From: Limimaricola sp964022235 | GTDB lineage: Bacteria; Pseudomonadota; Alphaproteobacteria; Rhodobacterales; Rhodobacteraceae | NCBI RefSeq assembly: GCF_964022235.1 | Contig: NZ_CAXHZL010000004.1 | Span: 1 to 64,000 of the forward strand | Reading direction: 5' to 3' | DNA length: 64,000 nucleotides | Shown: one piece after another, positions 17,001-26,532 of the stretch | Position numbering within the stretch: the stretch's first letter is position 1 | How the letters are laid out: each line of letters begins with the position of its first letter | Notes under the pieces: generated by a model | Database searches by the model: none | Told to the model about the DNA's origin: nothing | What the model saw: only the letters and a program-made list of their open reading frames with translations | Translations under genes and position numbers: made by a program

Positions 17001-18315
17001 CTTGTCCAGCTCGTATGTAGGTCATGGGATTGACGGGAGTCCCACCGACGCGCACCTCGTAGTGGAGGTGGGGCCCGGTCGATCGTCCGGAGTTGCCCAT
17101 ATCACCGATCCGCTCGCCGCGCGATACCCTTTGGCCGACCTTGACGCTGATCTTGTTGAGGTGTGCGTAACGGGTCTCGATCCCGAACTCGTGTTGGATC
17201 TTGATCAGCCGGCCATAGCCCGAGGCCCAGCCCGCGCTCACCACCACGCCGTCGGCGGTAGAGTAGATCGGCGTACCGATCGGTGCTGCGAAATCAGTGC
17301 CCGCGTGCAGGCGGCCCCAACGCTGGCCAAAGCCCGAGGTGAAGCGGAAGCTCGACTTCACCGGTTGCGCGAAGGGCGCCTTGGACGCCGCGATGCGGTA
17401 GAGGTTGATCTCGTCCATCTTGCCCAAGAGCGCGTTGGCGCGCGCGGCGTTCTCGTCCGCGTGGCCCGCATGCGCGCCCATGGTCGAGAACTGGATCGGG
17501 GTGAGCGGGCCGCCAACGCCGCTGTAGCCCTTGCGAACCTTCTTGAGCATCGCGTCGGGGTCCATGCCGGCAGCGCGGAACATATCGCCCAGAGGCTCGA
17601 CCGAGACGGTCATCGCTTCTTCGAGCTGACGGAAGATCTCGTCGTTGCGCTCGGTCATGAGGCGCAACTCGAGCTGCATTTCATTGGCCTGCTCGAAGGC
17701 GAGCTCGGCATCCTCGGCGATGCGGTCGCGCTCTTGAGCGGTGTCCGCCAGAGCGCCCGAAAGGATGTCCAGCGTGCCTTCGACCGAGGCCGCGTCAGCG
17801 CCGCCGGGCAGGGCACCGCCCTCGGCCATCGCCACGGTCATCTCCTCGGCGGCGTCGCGTGCGGTCTCGCGCTCGATCATGGTGCGGCGCAGCGCAGCCT
17901 GCACCACCTCGAGCCCGGTCTCCATTTCGCGGCGGCGGTCCTCGGAGGCGAGCAGCTCGCTCTGCATGGTCGAGATCTGCGCCAGAGCGGTCGAGAACCG
18001 GTCCTGCGCGGCGGCGGCCTCGGCGGCGCGCAGGTCGCGCTCGGAGGACAGCGCGTTGAGCCGCTCCTCATAGATCATCTGGTCGCGCTGCGCCTGTGCG
18101 CGGAAGTTGCCGGAGCCGATCGAATCCATCAGCAGGATCGCGGTGGAGGTGATGGTCCAACCGACCACGAGCGTCGCGCCGCTCCAGGCGATCAGCTGAG
18201 TCGAGGGGTGCAGTCGGATGAACCGGGTCTCGGTGTCCGAGCGCAGAAACAGCCGCCGTTCGGGAAACCGGCGCTCGAGCGCCGCATGAAGTTTCTGTGC
18301 CAGTTTGATCCGCAC
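16990..18315 (-). CDS. M23 (LytM) peptidoglycan endopeptidase with DUF5930-like N terminus
   Basis: The 441-residue inner-membrane anchored protein has a basic N terminus and one transmembrane helix (about 38-62, LIAWSGATLVVGWTITSTAILL). A long periplasmic coiled coil follows (about 70-230), and a C-terminal LytM domain (about 325-430). The zinc ligands are visible: His and Asp in HAGTDFAAPIG, and the HLH of GPHLHYEVRVGG. Both metal motifs are complete, so it is probably an active DD-endopeptidase rather than a degenerate activator. It is the first gene of an overlapping pair with bactofilin; M23-bactofilin partnerships control cell shape in several bacteria. Its promoter should lie in 18316-18527. 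Confidence 0.92.
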   Translation of the reverse strand: MRIKLAQKLHAALERRFPERRLFLRSDTETRFIRLHPSTQLIAWSGATLVVGWTITSTAILLMDSIGSGNFRAQAQRDQMIYEERLNALSSERDLRAAEAAAAQDRFSTALAQISTMQSELLASEDRRREMETGLEVVQAALRRTMIERETARDAAEEMTVAMAEGGALPGGADAASVEGTLDILSGALADTAQERDRIAEDAELAFEQANEMQLELRLMTERNDEIFRQLEEAMTVSVEPLGDMFRAAGMDPDAMLKKVRKGYSGVGGPLTPIQFSTMGAHAGHADENAARANALLGKMDEINLYRIAASKAPFAQPVKSSFRFTSGFGQRWGRLHAGTDFAAPIGTPIYSTADGVVVSAGWASGYGRLIKIQHEFGIETRYAHLNKISVKVGQRVSRGERIGDMGNSGRSTGPHLHYEVRVGGTPVNPMTYIRAGQDVF

Positions 18316-18527
18316 TCGTCCGTCCCCGTGTTGTCCCGGTCACAGCCTCTCTTTTTCGAGAGTGCCGCGATGGAGGTGTTACCGAGGCGACCGCCATGTC
18401 GCAACTGCTTTGACCCGGAGGCGTCCACCGGCGGGCGAAAGCGGCCTAAAAGCGGCGAGATATCGCCGACCTTGTCGCCTTTCCGCCCAGTGTGGCCGTG
18501 GTGCAACGGCCTGCCGCGCCATGATTT

Positions 18528-19355
18528 TCAATCGCCGCGCCGTGCCGTTTCTTCGGCCAGCGGCCAATAGAAGTCAGGCGGAATGCCCGCCTCGGCACGT
18601 TTTTCCTCGTTGAAGGGCGGCTTGAGATTCGCGTGGAAGTGGCGGCGCACAAGGTCGCGAAACACCGGGGCGGGATCGAGGTCGTGCCGCCCGCAAAGGA
18701 AGTGGAACCACTTCGAGCCGTAGGAGACGTGGTGCACCTCCTCGGCATATATGATGTCCAGCGCCGCGACGGTGTCCTCGTCCTTGGCCTTGCGAAAGAT
18801 CTCGATCATCCCCGGCGTCACGTCGAGCCCGCGCGCCTCGAGCACCATCGGCACCACGGCGAGCCGCGCCAGAAGATCCTCCGCCGTATCCTCGGCGGCG
18901 CGCCACATGCCTTCATGCGCGGGCAGGGCGCCATAGTGGCTGCCCAGCGCCTCGAGCCTGTCGCACAACAGGTTGAAGTGCTTGGATTCCTCATCCGCCG
19001 CCTTCACCCAGTCGTCAAAATACCCCACCGGCAGCGGCACGGCAGCAAAGCGCGCCACCGCGTCCCAATGTAGATCGACGGCGTTCAACTCGATATGCGC
19101 CACCGCGTGAATGAGGGCGATCCGCCCGTGCTCTGACCCCGGACGCCGCTTGGGCATCTCGCGCGGTGCGAGAAGTTCGGGGCGCGCGGGCCGGGCGGGG
19201 CGGTCGGGCGGGGCGCTCGTGCCGATCTCGAGCGGCGTGCCGGCGGCGCGGCTGTCGCGCCATGCTTTTGCCGCGGCGTGGCTGCGGGCAGTCTTGAGGC
19301 GTCCATCGGCTGTGGTCAGCACCTCGACCGCCAGCTCGGTAAGAGTGCGGCTCAC
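18528..19355 (-). CDS. DUF455 ferritin-like protein
   Basis: The 275-residue protein has ferritin-like His/Glu motifs: AHIELNAVDLHWD (about 98-110), DEESKHFNLLCDRLE (about 128-142) and AEEVHHVSYGSKWFH (about 215-230). These are the likely di-iron ligands of the DUF455 family, whose physiological role is not established (a relative of tRNA-modifying MiaE-like folds has been suggested). The GTG start overlaps the stop of bcp (GTGA), so the two are translationally coupled. The coupling to a peroxide reductase suggests an oxidative or iron-related job, which is inference. Confidence 0.85.
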   Translation of the reverse strand: MSRTLTELAVEVLTTADGRLKTARSHAAAKAWRDSRAAGTPLEIGTSAPPDRPARPARPELLAPREMPKRRPGSEHGRIALIHAVAHIELNAVDLHWDAVARFAAVPLPVGYFDDWVKAADEESKHFNLLCDRLEALGSHYGALPAHEGMWRAAEDTAEDLLARLAVVPMVLEARGLDVTPGMIEIFRKAKDEDTVAALDIIYAEEVHHVSYGSKWFHFLCGRHDLDPAPVFRDLVRRHFHANLKPPFNEEKRAEAGIPPDFYWPLAEETARRGD

Positions 19356-19837
19356 AGCGCGCGCACCGCGTCGAGAACCTCCTCGGCGTGGCCCGCGACC
19401 TTCACCCGTGGCCAGACCCGCGCCACATGGCCCTGCGCGTCGATCAGAAAGGTGGTCCGCTCGATCCCCATGAAGGTCTTGCCGTACATCTTCTTTTCGA
19501 CCCAGACGCCGTAACGCTCGCACACGTCGCTTTCGGCATCCGACAACAGCGCCACCTTCAGCGCGTATTTGTCGCGAAATTTCTCGTGCTTGCCCACCGT
19601 GTCCTTGGAGACGCCGAGCACCCGCGCGCCGAGAAGCTCGAACTCGCCCCCGAGGTCGCTGAAGCCCTGCGCCTGCTTGGTGCAACCCGAGGTGTCGTCG
19701 CGCGGATAGAAATAGACCACCACCGGCGCGCCCAGATGCGCCGAAAGCCGGACCTCTTCGCCGCCGTCGCGGGGCAGGGAAAACTCAGGCGCGGTCTGGC
19801 CCGGTTCGGGCCGGGTGGCCGACATCGTGTCGCTCAT
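19352..19837 (-). CDS. bcp: thioredoxin-dependent peroxiredoxin, Bcp/PrxQ type
   Basis: Cytoplasmic peroxiredoxin of 161 residues that reduces hydrogen peroxide and organic peroxides. The peroxidatic Cys is in YFYPRDDTSGCTKQAQGF. The position five residues on, a resolving Cys in Escherichia coli Bcp (CTxEAC), is Gln here; another Cys is present in ESDVCERYGVW, so the resolving mechanism may differ. The ATG at 19837 has GCGAGGATGCGCC upstream and is preferred over an upstream ATG at 19891. It is followed by the overlapping DUF455 gene. Confidence 0.93.
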   Translation of the reverse strand: MSDTMSATRPEPGQTAPEFSLPRDGGEEVRLSAHLGAPVVVYFYPRDDTSGCTKQAQGFSDLGGEFELLGARVLGVSKDTVGKHEKFRDKYALKVALLSDAESDVCERYGVWVEKKMYGKTFMGIERTTFLIDAQGHVARVWPRVKVAGHAEEVLDAVRAL

Positions 19838-19931
19838 GGCGCATCCTCGCTTGCGTGATCGGGCGGCAGTGGCCCTCGGGGGCTCAGGCATCTACGCTGC
19901 GGGCGATGAAATCAAGGGGCCATGGCCTGTC

Positions 19932-22900
19932 TTGCCGCAGCATCGGATCAGCTCACGACCCGCGCCGCCGCGCCGCCCGCGTGGGCGGCGTGTGGCTGCG
20001 GTGTTGCGACGAGGGCTGGCGCTCGCGCTGACGCTGGTCACGCTGCCGGTCGCCTTCGCTCTGGCGCTGCCCCTGCTGCTGGTGGGCCAGACCGTCACCG
20101 CGCCCAGCTGGATCACCGAAAGGGTCGAGGCGCAGGCCGACAGCCTGCTTGCGGGGGGATCGGTAGACTTCGGGACCATCGCGCTGACGCTGGGCACGGA
20201 TCTGCACCCGCGTGTGGCGCTGCGCGACACGGTGCTGCGCGACGCGGGCGGCGCGGTGCTGGCCCGCGTGCCGGAGATCGACGCGCTGGTCAGCCCGCGC
20301 GGCCTCGTGTTCCAGCGTACGGTTCTGGCGCAGGAGGTGCTGCTGCGGGGGGCCGAGATCGCGCTGGCGCGGGATGTGGCGGGGCGCGTGGCGGTGCGCT
20401 TCGAGCCTTCGGGGCCGTCACAGGACACCGTGGCCTTGCCCGCCTCCGCCGCACCGGCCGGGGGCCTTGCGGGGTTGCTCGCGCGCGTCGATCACCTGCT
20501 CGACCGCCCCGCCCTCGACGGGTTGGAGCGGATCGAGGCCGAGGATCTGAGGATCGATTATTCGGACGCGCGCGCCCGGCGGCGCTGGCGCGCGGAGAAC
20601 GGCCGGCTGAACCTCGATCTGCGGGATGGCACGCGGCTGTCGGCGCGGTTGCAGATGCGCTCGGGCGCGGAGCAGGTGACCGGGCTCTGGGTCGGCTATG
20701 ACCGGCCCGAGGCCACGCCCGAAGCCGAGGTCACCCTAAGGGTCGAAAAGATGGCGAGCCGCGATCTCGCCAGCCAACACCCGGCGCTGAGCTTTCTGTT
20801 GGTGCTCGACGCGCCGCTCTCGGCCAGCCTGCGGGGCCGGATCGAAGCGGACGGCGCGCCCACCGAGCTTGGCGCCGCGCTGCGGATCGGGGCGGGGGCG
20901 CTGTCACCGGGCCGGGGCGTGGAGGCGCTGCGATTCGATGGGGCCGAGCTGGCGCTGCGTTTCGACCCCAGCCGCGATCGCATCGACTTCGAGCGCATCT
21001 CGGCACGTGGCGATCTGGGCCGGATCGAGGGGTCAGGCACCGCTTGGCTGCGCGAGGTCGAGGCGGGTTGGCCCGGCGCGCTTGTGGCGCAGCTGCGAAT
21101 CGATGAGGCGGCGCTGGCGGCGGGCGCAGGCCTGCCCGGCCCAGTCAGCCTGCGCGACGCCTATGCCGATCTGCGGCTGCACACCGCGCCCTTTGCCCTC
21201 GATATCGGCGGCCTTGGCGCCACCGATGCCGCGAGCGGCGCGCGGATCGAGGCGCGGGGGCGGATCGGCCATGCCTCCGACGGCTGGGACGCCGAGATCG
21301 ACGCCCGCGCCGCCCGGCTGTCGCGCGACAGCCTGCTCGCCTATTGGCCTACCGCCTTCAAACCGCGCACTCGCGAGTGGATTGAAGGGCATGTGCTGGA
21401 CGGAGACCTGCGCGATCTTTCGGCAGTGCTGCGCCGTGCCCCGGGACAAAACCCGCAGGTCGCCCTGACCCACGGGTTCGAGGCGGCCACGGTGCGCCCG
21501 CTCGATGGGCTGCCACCGATCACAGGCGCGGCGGGCTACATAAGCCTTGGCGATGGCCAGTTTTCCGTGACGATGACGAGCGGCGGCGCGCAGGCTCCGC
21601 AGGGCGGGCGGGTCGATCTTTCGGGGACCAGCTTCACCATTCCCCAGCTCGGGCCGAAGAACCCGCAGGCCAGCATCGCTATCGAGGCCGACGGCCCGGT
21701 CACGGCGATGCTGTCGCTGATCGATCAGCCGCCGTTTCGTTTCCTGCAAAAGGCCAACAAGCCGGTCGACCTGATCGATGGGCAAGGCAGCGTCCATGCT
21801 CATGTGGCGCTGCCGCTCGGCGCGCCGGTCACGCCCGCTCAAGTGGACTGGTCCGTGGCCGGGACGCTGCGTGACGCCACCAGCACCGCCATCGTGCCGG
21901 GGCGCCGGGTCGCGGCGCGCGAGCTTGGCGTCGCGGTCGACGCGCGGGCGCTGGAGGTCTCGGGCCCGGTGAGCATCGATGGCCTGCCCGCCGATGTGCG
22001 CTTTCGCCAGCCCTTGGGACCCGGCGCGGCCCCCGCCGCACTCGACGGCACGGTCGAGATTTCGCAGCGGTTCCTCGACACCTTTGGCATCGCGCTGCCC
22101 GATGGCTCGCTCGACGGGCAGGGGCAGGGCACCGTCGCAATGAGCCTGCCGAAAGGCGCGCCGCCCCGCGTGAGCCTCGGCACCGATCTGTCGGGGCTGA
22201 GCCTGTCGATCCCGGCGCTGGGCTGGAGCCTTGCGCGGGGCACCACGGGTCGGCTCGAGATCGAGGGACAGCTCGGTCAAACGCCGCGCATCGACCGGAT
22301 CGCGCTGGATGCGGGGGGGCTGTCGGCGCGTGGCACCTTGGCCTTGCGTCCGGGCGGCGGGTTGGAGCGCGCCCGCTTTTCACGGCTGCGCCTCTCGGAT
22401 TGGCTCGACGTCGAAGCCGACCTCGTGGGCCGTGGGCCGGGCGAAACCTTGGGGGTCGAGATCAACGGCGGCACGCTCGATCTGCGCCGCGCGGGCTTTG
22501 GCAAGGGCGGCGGCGGCGAGGGCGGGCCGATCAGCCTTGCGCTCGATCGGCTGCGCGTGACCGACGCGGTGTCGCTCACCGGCCTCAGGGGCGCGTTTTC
22601 CTCGCGCGGCGGCTTCTCTGGCCGGTTCGACGCGGCTGTCAACGGCGGCGCGCCGGTGTCGGGGCTGGTGGTGCCGGACCGGGATGGCACGGCGGTGCGG
22701 ATCACCGGGCCGGACGCGGGGGCGGTGCTGCGCTCGGCCGGGCTCTACGGCACCGCCACGGGTGGCGCGCTGGACCTGACGCTGCTGCCCGAAGCGCGGC
22801 CCGGTCACTACACCGGCACCCTTGACATCGCGGGGCTCCGGGTGCGCGACGCTCCGGCGATGGCGCAGCTTCTCGATGCGATCTCGGTGGTGGGGCTGCT

Positions 22901-23252
22901 ACAGCAGCTCGACGGCAAGGGGCTGGCCTTCGACCGGGTGCTGGCGGACTTCCGGCTTGGCCCCGACACGCTCGAGATCACGCAATCGAGCGCCACCGGG
23001 CCGGGCCTTGGCATTTCTCTCGACGGGCGCTACAGCCTCGCCTCCAGACGCATGGCCTTTGCGGGCGTCGTCTCGCCCTTCTACCTCGTCAATTCGCTGG
23101 GCTCGTTCCTGACCCGTCCCGGCGAGGGGTTGATCGGCTTCAACTATACGCTTGGCGGCACGCCCGAAGACCCCGATGTCTCGGTCAACCCGCTCTCCGC
23201 GCTCACCCCCGGCCTGTTCCGCGAGATCTTCCGCAGGCCGCCACCGACCTGA
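19932..23252 (+). CDS. AsmA-like / DUF3971 (YhdP-type) envelope protein, about 1,100 residues
   Basis: This very large protein has one N-terminal transmembrane helix (TLVTLPVAFALALPLLLVGQ) and a long periplasmic part rich in beta strands: DUF3971 in the middle, and an AsmA_2-like C terminus with LVNSLGSFLTRPGEGLIGFNYTLGGT near residue 1070. AsmA/YhdP/TamB relatives form bridge-like grooves moving phospholipid between membranes; that role is inferred. The start is unresolved. TTG 19932 with AAGGGG upstream is given because it avoids overlap with the divergent bcp gene; in-frame ATGs at 19815 and 19836 would overlap it. It lies 14 bases before queA. Confidence 0.85.
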   Translation: MPQHRISSRPAPPRRPRGRRVAAVLRRGLALALTLVTLPVAFALALPLLLVGQTVTAPSWITERVEAQADSLLAGGSVDFGTIALTLGTDLHPRVALRDTVLRDAGGAVLARVPEIDALVSPRGLVFQRTVLAQEVLLRGAEIALARDVAGRVAVRFEPSGPSQDTVALPASAAPAGGLAGLLARVDHLLDRPALDGLERIEAEDLRIDYSDARARRRWRAENGRLNLDLRDGTRLSARLQMRSGAEQVTGLWVGYDRPEATPEAEVTLRVEKMASRDLASQHPALSFLLVLDAPLSASLRGRIEADGAPTELGAALRIGAGALSPGRGVEALRFDGAELALRFDPSRDRIDFERISARGDLGRIEGSGTAWLREVEAGWPGALVAQLRIDEAALAAGAGLPGPVSLRDAYADLRLHTAPFALDIGGLGATDAASGARIEARGRIGHASDGWDAEIDARAARLSRDSLLAYWPTAFKPRTREWIEGHVLDGDLRDLSAVLRRAPGQNPQVALTHGFEAATVRPLDGLPPITGAAGYISLGDGQFSVTMTSGGAQAPQGGRVDLSGTSFTIPQLGPKNPQASIAIEADGPVTAMLSLIDQPPFRFLQKANKPVDLIDGQGSVHAHVALPLGAPVTPAQVDWSVAGTLRDATSTAIVPGRRVAARELGVAVDARALEVSGPVSIDGLPADVRFRQPLGPGAAPAALDGTVEISQRFLDTFGIALPDGSLDGQGQGTVAMSLPKGAPPRVSLGTDLSGLSLSIPALGWSLARGTTGRLEIEGQLGQTPRIDRIALDAGGLSARGTLALRPGGGLERARFSRLRLSDWLDVEADLVGRGPGETLGVEINGGTLDLRRAGFGKGGGGEGGPISLALDRLRVTDAVSLTGLRGAFSSRGGFSGRFDAAVNGGAPVSGLVVPDRDGTAVRITGPDAGAVLRSAGLYGTATGGALDLTLLPEARPGHYTGTLDIAGLRVRDAPAMAQLLDAISVVGLLQQLDGKGLAFDRVLADFRLGPDTLEITQSSATGPGLGISLDGRYSLASRRMAFAGVVSPFYLVNSLGSFLTRPGEGLIGFNYTLGGTPEDPDVSVNPLSALTPGLFREIFRRPPPT

Positions 23253-23266
23253 CCTGAGGCCCACCG

Positions 23267-24325
23267 ATGAAGCTCTCGGATTTCGATTTCGACCTGCCCG
23301 ACGAGCTGATCGCGACCCGCCCCGCGCGCCCGCGCTCCTCGGCGCGGCTGCTCTTGGCGCAGGGCGACGCGATCGCCGATAGGGTGGTGACGGATCTGGT
23401 CGAGATCCTGTGCCCCGGCGACCGGTTGGTGCTCAACGACACCAAGGTGATCCCCGCGCGTCTCACCGGCATTCGCACCCGGCCGGGCGCTGCGGGCGAG
23501 GGCACGGCCAAGATCGAGGTGACGCTGCTCGGGCCGCGCCCCGACGGTTGCTGGAGCGCGTTGGTCAAACCGCTGCGCAAGCTGCGCGAGGGCGAGGTGA
23601 TCGAGTTCTCCGATCGTCTTTCGGCCGAACTGGTGGCGCGCGAGGAGGGTCAGGGCGTGCTGCGCTTCGATCTGGAAGGCGACGCCTTCGACCGGGCGCT
23701 GCAACAGGTCGGCGCGATGCCGCTACCGCCCTATATCGCCGCCAAGCGCGCCGCCGACGAGAGCGACCGCGCCGATTACCAGACCGTCTGGGCCGCGCGC
23801 CCCGGCGCCGTCGCCGCCCCCACCGCGTCGCTGCATTTCGACGAGCCGCTGATGGCGGCGCTGGCCGCGCGCGGCGTCGATGTCACCCATGTGACGCTGC
23901 ACGTCGGGGCGGGCACCTTTCTGCCGGTCAAGGTCGACGATATCCGCGACCACAAGATGCACGCCGAATGGGGCGAAGTGAGCGAGAAAGCCGCCGCCGA
24001 GATTGCCGCCACCCGCGCGGCGGGCGGGCGGGTGATCCCCGTCGGCACCACCGCGCTGCGCCTGATCGAGAGCGCGGCCCGGGGAGCCGGGATCGCGCCG
24101 TGGTCGGGCGAGACCGACATCTTCATCACGCCGGGATTCGCTTTCCGCGTGGCCGATGGGCTGATGACCAACTTCCACCTGCCCAAATCGACCCTGATGA
24201 TGCTGGTCTCGGCTTTGATGGGGGTCGAGGAGATCCGCCGGATCTATGACCACGCCATTGCGAATCGCTACCGTTTCTTTTCCTACGGGGATGCGTCGCT
24301 GCTGCTGCCGCGTCGCCACGACTGA
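23267..24325 (+). CDS. queA: tRNA preQ1(34) S-adenosylmethionine ribosyltransferase-isomerase
   Basis: Transfers and isomerises the ribosyl group of SAM onto preQ1 at tRNA position 34, giving epoxyqueuosine. The protein has 352 residues, full family length. Recognisable segments are MKLSDFDFDLPDELIATRPA at the N terminus, RLVLNDTKVIPARLTG, ASLHFDEPL, HVTLHVGAGTFLPVK, and FHLPKSTLMMLVSALMG near the C terminus. It follows the AsmA-like gene by 14 bases, probably in one transcript. Confidence 0.96.
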   Translation: MKLSDFDFDLPDELIATRPARPRSSARLLLAQGDAIADRVVTDLVEILCPGDRLVLNDTKVIPARLTGIRTRPGAAGEGTAKIEVTLLGPRPDGCWSALVKPLRKLREGEVIEFSDRLSAELVAREEGQGVLRFDLEGDAFDRALQQVGAMPLPPYIAAKRAADESDRADYQTVWAARPGAVAAPTASLHFDEPLMAALAARGVDVTHVTLHVGAGTFLPVKVDDIRDHKMHAEWGEVSEKAAAEIAATRAAGGRVIPVGTTALRLIESAARGAGIAPWSGETDIFITPGFAFRVADGLMTNFHLPKSTLMMLVSALMGVEEIRRIYDHAIANRYRFFSYGDASLLLPRRHD

Positions 24326-24423
24326 GCACGCTTCGCTTCCGTCACACGATCCGTCGCGTTGATATCAGACCAGCGCCGCCAGCTCGGGTAGCCGGGCCGT
24401 AGGCCGGCAGAAAGGGACATGTC

Positions 24424-25701
24424 ATGATTCAGGTTCTCGGGAGTTCCTGGGCGCTCTTCCTCGGCATGTTCATGCTGATGATCGGCAATGGTCTGCAGGG
24501 CACGCTTCTGGGTCTGCGCGGCGAGGTCGAGGGGTTCTCGACGCTCGAGATGTCGGTAATCATGTCGGCCTATTTCGCGGGCTTCCTCTTTGCCTCGCGC
24601 TACGCGCCCCGGATGATCCGCCGCGTCGGCCATGTTCGGGTTTTCGCGGCGCTGGGCTCGACCATCTCGGCGGTGCTGATCCTCTATCCGACGCTGGCCG
24701 AGCCTTGGGCCTGGACGCTGGGCCGGGTCGCCATCGGTTTTTGTTTCTGCGGGGTCTACATCACCGCCGAAAGCTGGCTCAACGACGCCGCCTCGAACGA
24801 GAACCGCGGCAAGGCGCTGTCGCTTTACATGATCGTGCAGATGGCCGGCATCGTCATGGCGCAGTATCTGGTGACGCTGGGCGACGTGTCGGGTTTCATC
24901 TTGTTCATCATCCCTTCGGTGCTGGTGTCGATGGCCTTCGCGCCGATCCTGCTGTCGGTGAGCCCGGCACCGGTGTTCAACACCACCAAGCCGCTGCCGA
25001 TCCGTCGCCTGATCGAGGCCTCGCCTCTGGCCTGCATGGGGATGTTCCTGCTCGGCGGCGTCTTTGCCGCGCAGTTCGGCATGTCGGCGGTCTATGGCGC
25101 GCGCGCGGGGCTCTCGGTGGCGCAGATCTCGCTTCTGGTGTCGGTGACCTATGTGGGTGCGCTGGTGCTGCAGTTCCCGATCGGCTGGCTGTCGGACCGG
25201 ATCGACCGGCGCTGGCTGATCCTCGGTCTTTCGGGCGTGGGCGGCGCGGCGGCGCTCATGGCGTTCCTGCTGCCGGGTCATATCGGTCTCATTCTCGCCT
25301 CGTCGGCGCTGGTGGGCGGCACCTCGAACCCGCTCTATGCGCTGCTCATCGCCTATGCCAACGACTACCTCGACCGCGAAGACATGGCCGCGGCCTCGGG
25401 CGGGCTCTTGTTCATCAACGGTGTCGGCGCCATCGCCGGCCCGATCGTGGTGGGCTGGATGCTCGACAACGTCGGGGCGCATGGTTTCTGGGCCTTCATC
25501 GCGGTGCTGATGCTCGGGCTTGCGAGCTACGCGGGCTGGCGGATGCTGCGGCGTCCGGATCGCGGCGTCGAGGTCGGCGACACGGTCAGCTACGCGCCGA
25601 TTTCGGCAGCGGGTACGGCGGTGGCCGCCGAGGTGGCGCAGGAGGTCTATATCGAACATGAGATCGAACAGCTCGAAGAGGCGCGCGACGACGCCGCCTG
25701 A
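24424..25701 (+). CDS. MFS transporter, 12 membrane segments
   Basis: The 425-residue major facilitator is of the YcaD/YfcJ-like group. Twelve hydrophobic helices are visible in two halves, with the conserved loop 2-3 region SRYAPRMIRRVGHVRVF and the matching loop 8-9 GWLSDRIDRRWLILG. The first helix starts FLGMFMLMIGNGLQGTLLGL. A C-terminal cytoplasmic tail ends in acidic residues (YIEHEIEQLEEARDDAA). The substrate is unknown. The gene starts 98 bases after queA with GGGACATGTC before the ATG. Confidence 0.88.
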   Translation: MIQVLGSSWALFLGMFMLMIGNGLQGTLLGLRGEVEGFSTLEMSVIMSAYFAGFLFASRYAPRMIRRVGHVRVFAALGSTISAVLILYPTLAEPWAWTLGRVAIGFCFCGVYITAESWLNDAASNENRGKALSLYMIVQMAGIVMAQYLVTLGDVSGFILFIIPSVLVSMAFAPILLSVSPAPVFNTTKPLPIRRLIEASPLACMGMFLLGGVFAAQFGMSAVYGARAGLSVAQISLLVSVTYVGALVLQFPIGWLSDRIDRRWLILGLSGVGGAAALMAFLLPGHIGLILASSALVGGTSNPLYALLIAYANDYLDREDMAAASGGLLFINGVGAIAGPIVVGWMLDNVGAHGFWAFIAVLMLGLASYAGWRMLRRPDRGVEVGDTVSYAPISAAGTAVAAEVAQEVYIEHEIEQLEEARDDAA

Positions 25702-25809
25702 CGGCAACCTGGGCTGATCGAGGCGGTTACGCACCGAAAACTACCTTCGTGCTTGACCCGTGACGGGGTTGGGGCAGGTTTGGGGGGACCACCGAAAAGG
25801 AGGACCACC

Positions 25810-26424
25810 ATGACCGCCACCCCCGTCACCGCCCAGGCCGAGGCGCCGACCGAGGCCGAGAGGGTGCTGACCTTCTGGCTCGAAGAGGTCGAGCCGAAGC
25901 AGTGGTACATCGCTGACGACGATCTCGATGCCACGATCCGCGACCGCTTCGGCGCGCTGTGGGACAAGGCGGCCGAAGGCGCGTTGGGCCACTGGCTGAC
26001 CGAACCGAACGGCGCGCTGGCCTATCTCATCGTCACCGACCAGTTCGCGCGCAACCTGTGGCGCGGCGACGCCCGCTCCTTCCAGCTCGACGAAAGCGCC
26101 CGCTCGGTCGCCAAGCTGGCGATCGACAACGCCTGGGACCGCGAGATAGTGCCGCCGGGGCGGCAGTTCTTCTATCTGCCCCTGATGCATTCCGAAAATC
26201 TCGTCGATCAGGATCGCGCAGTGCGCTTGTTCTGCGAACGTATGCCCGACGCCGAGAGCAACCTGCTGCACGCCCGCGCGCATCGCCAGATCATCCGCGA
26301 CTTTGGCCGATTCCCGTTCCGCAACGCGGCGCTGGGTCGCGAGACGAGCGAGGCCGAAGCCGCGTGGATGGAGCAGGGGGGCTATGGCTCGGTGCTGGAA
26401 CGGCTCAAATCGGAGACGAAATGA
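25810..26424 (+). CDS. DUF924 family protein
   Basis: The 204-residue soluble all-helical protein has the DUF924 hallmarks: VLTFWLEEVEPKQWY at the start, then LAYLIVTDQFARNLWRGDARSF and REIVPPGRQFFYLPLMHSENL. The fold resembles a TPR-like bundle; the function is unknown. ATG at 25810 is preceded by AAAGGAGGACCACC, a strong ribosome site. It stands between the MFS gene and lpdA. Confidence 0.88.
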   Translation: MTATPVTAQAEAPTEAERVLTFWLEEVEPKQWYIADDDLDATIRDRFGALWDKAAEGALGHWLTEPNGALAYLIVTDQFARNLWRGDARSFQLDESARSVAKLAIDNAWDREIVPPGRQFFYLPLMHSENLVDQDRAVRLFCERMPDAESNLLHARAHRQIIRDFGRFPFRNAALGRETSEAEAAWMEQGGYGSVLERLKSETK

Positions 26425-26532
26425 CCTAGAGGCATTCCGTGCAACCCGGACATGCACCGGGGTGTCTGGCAGCCCGGTGAAAAGTGGTTTAGCGTCAAAC
26501 CAATTTTGCGGGACCGCCGAGGAGGAACACCG

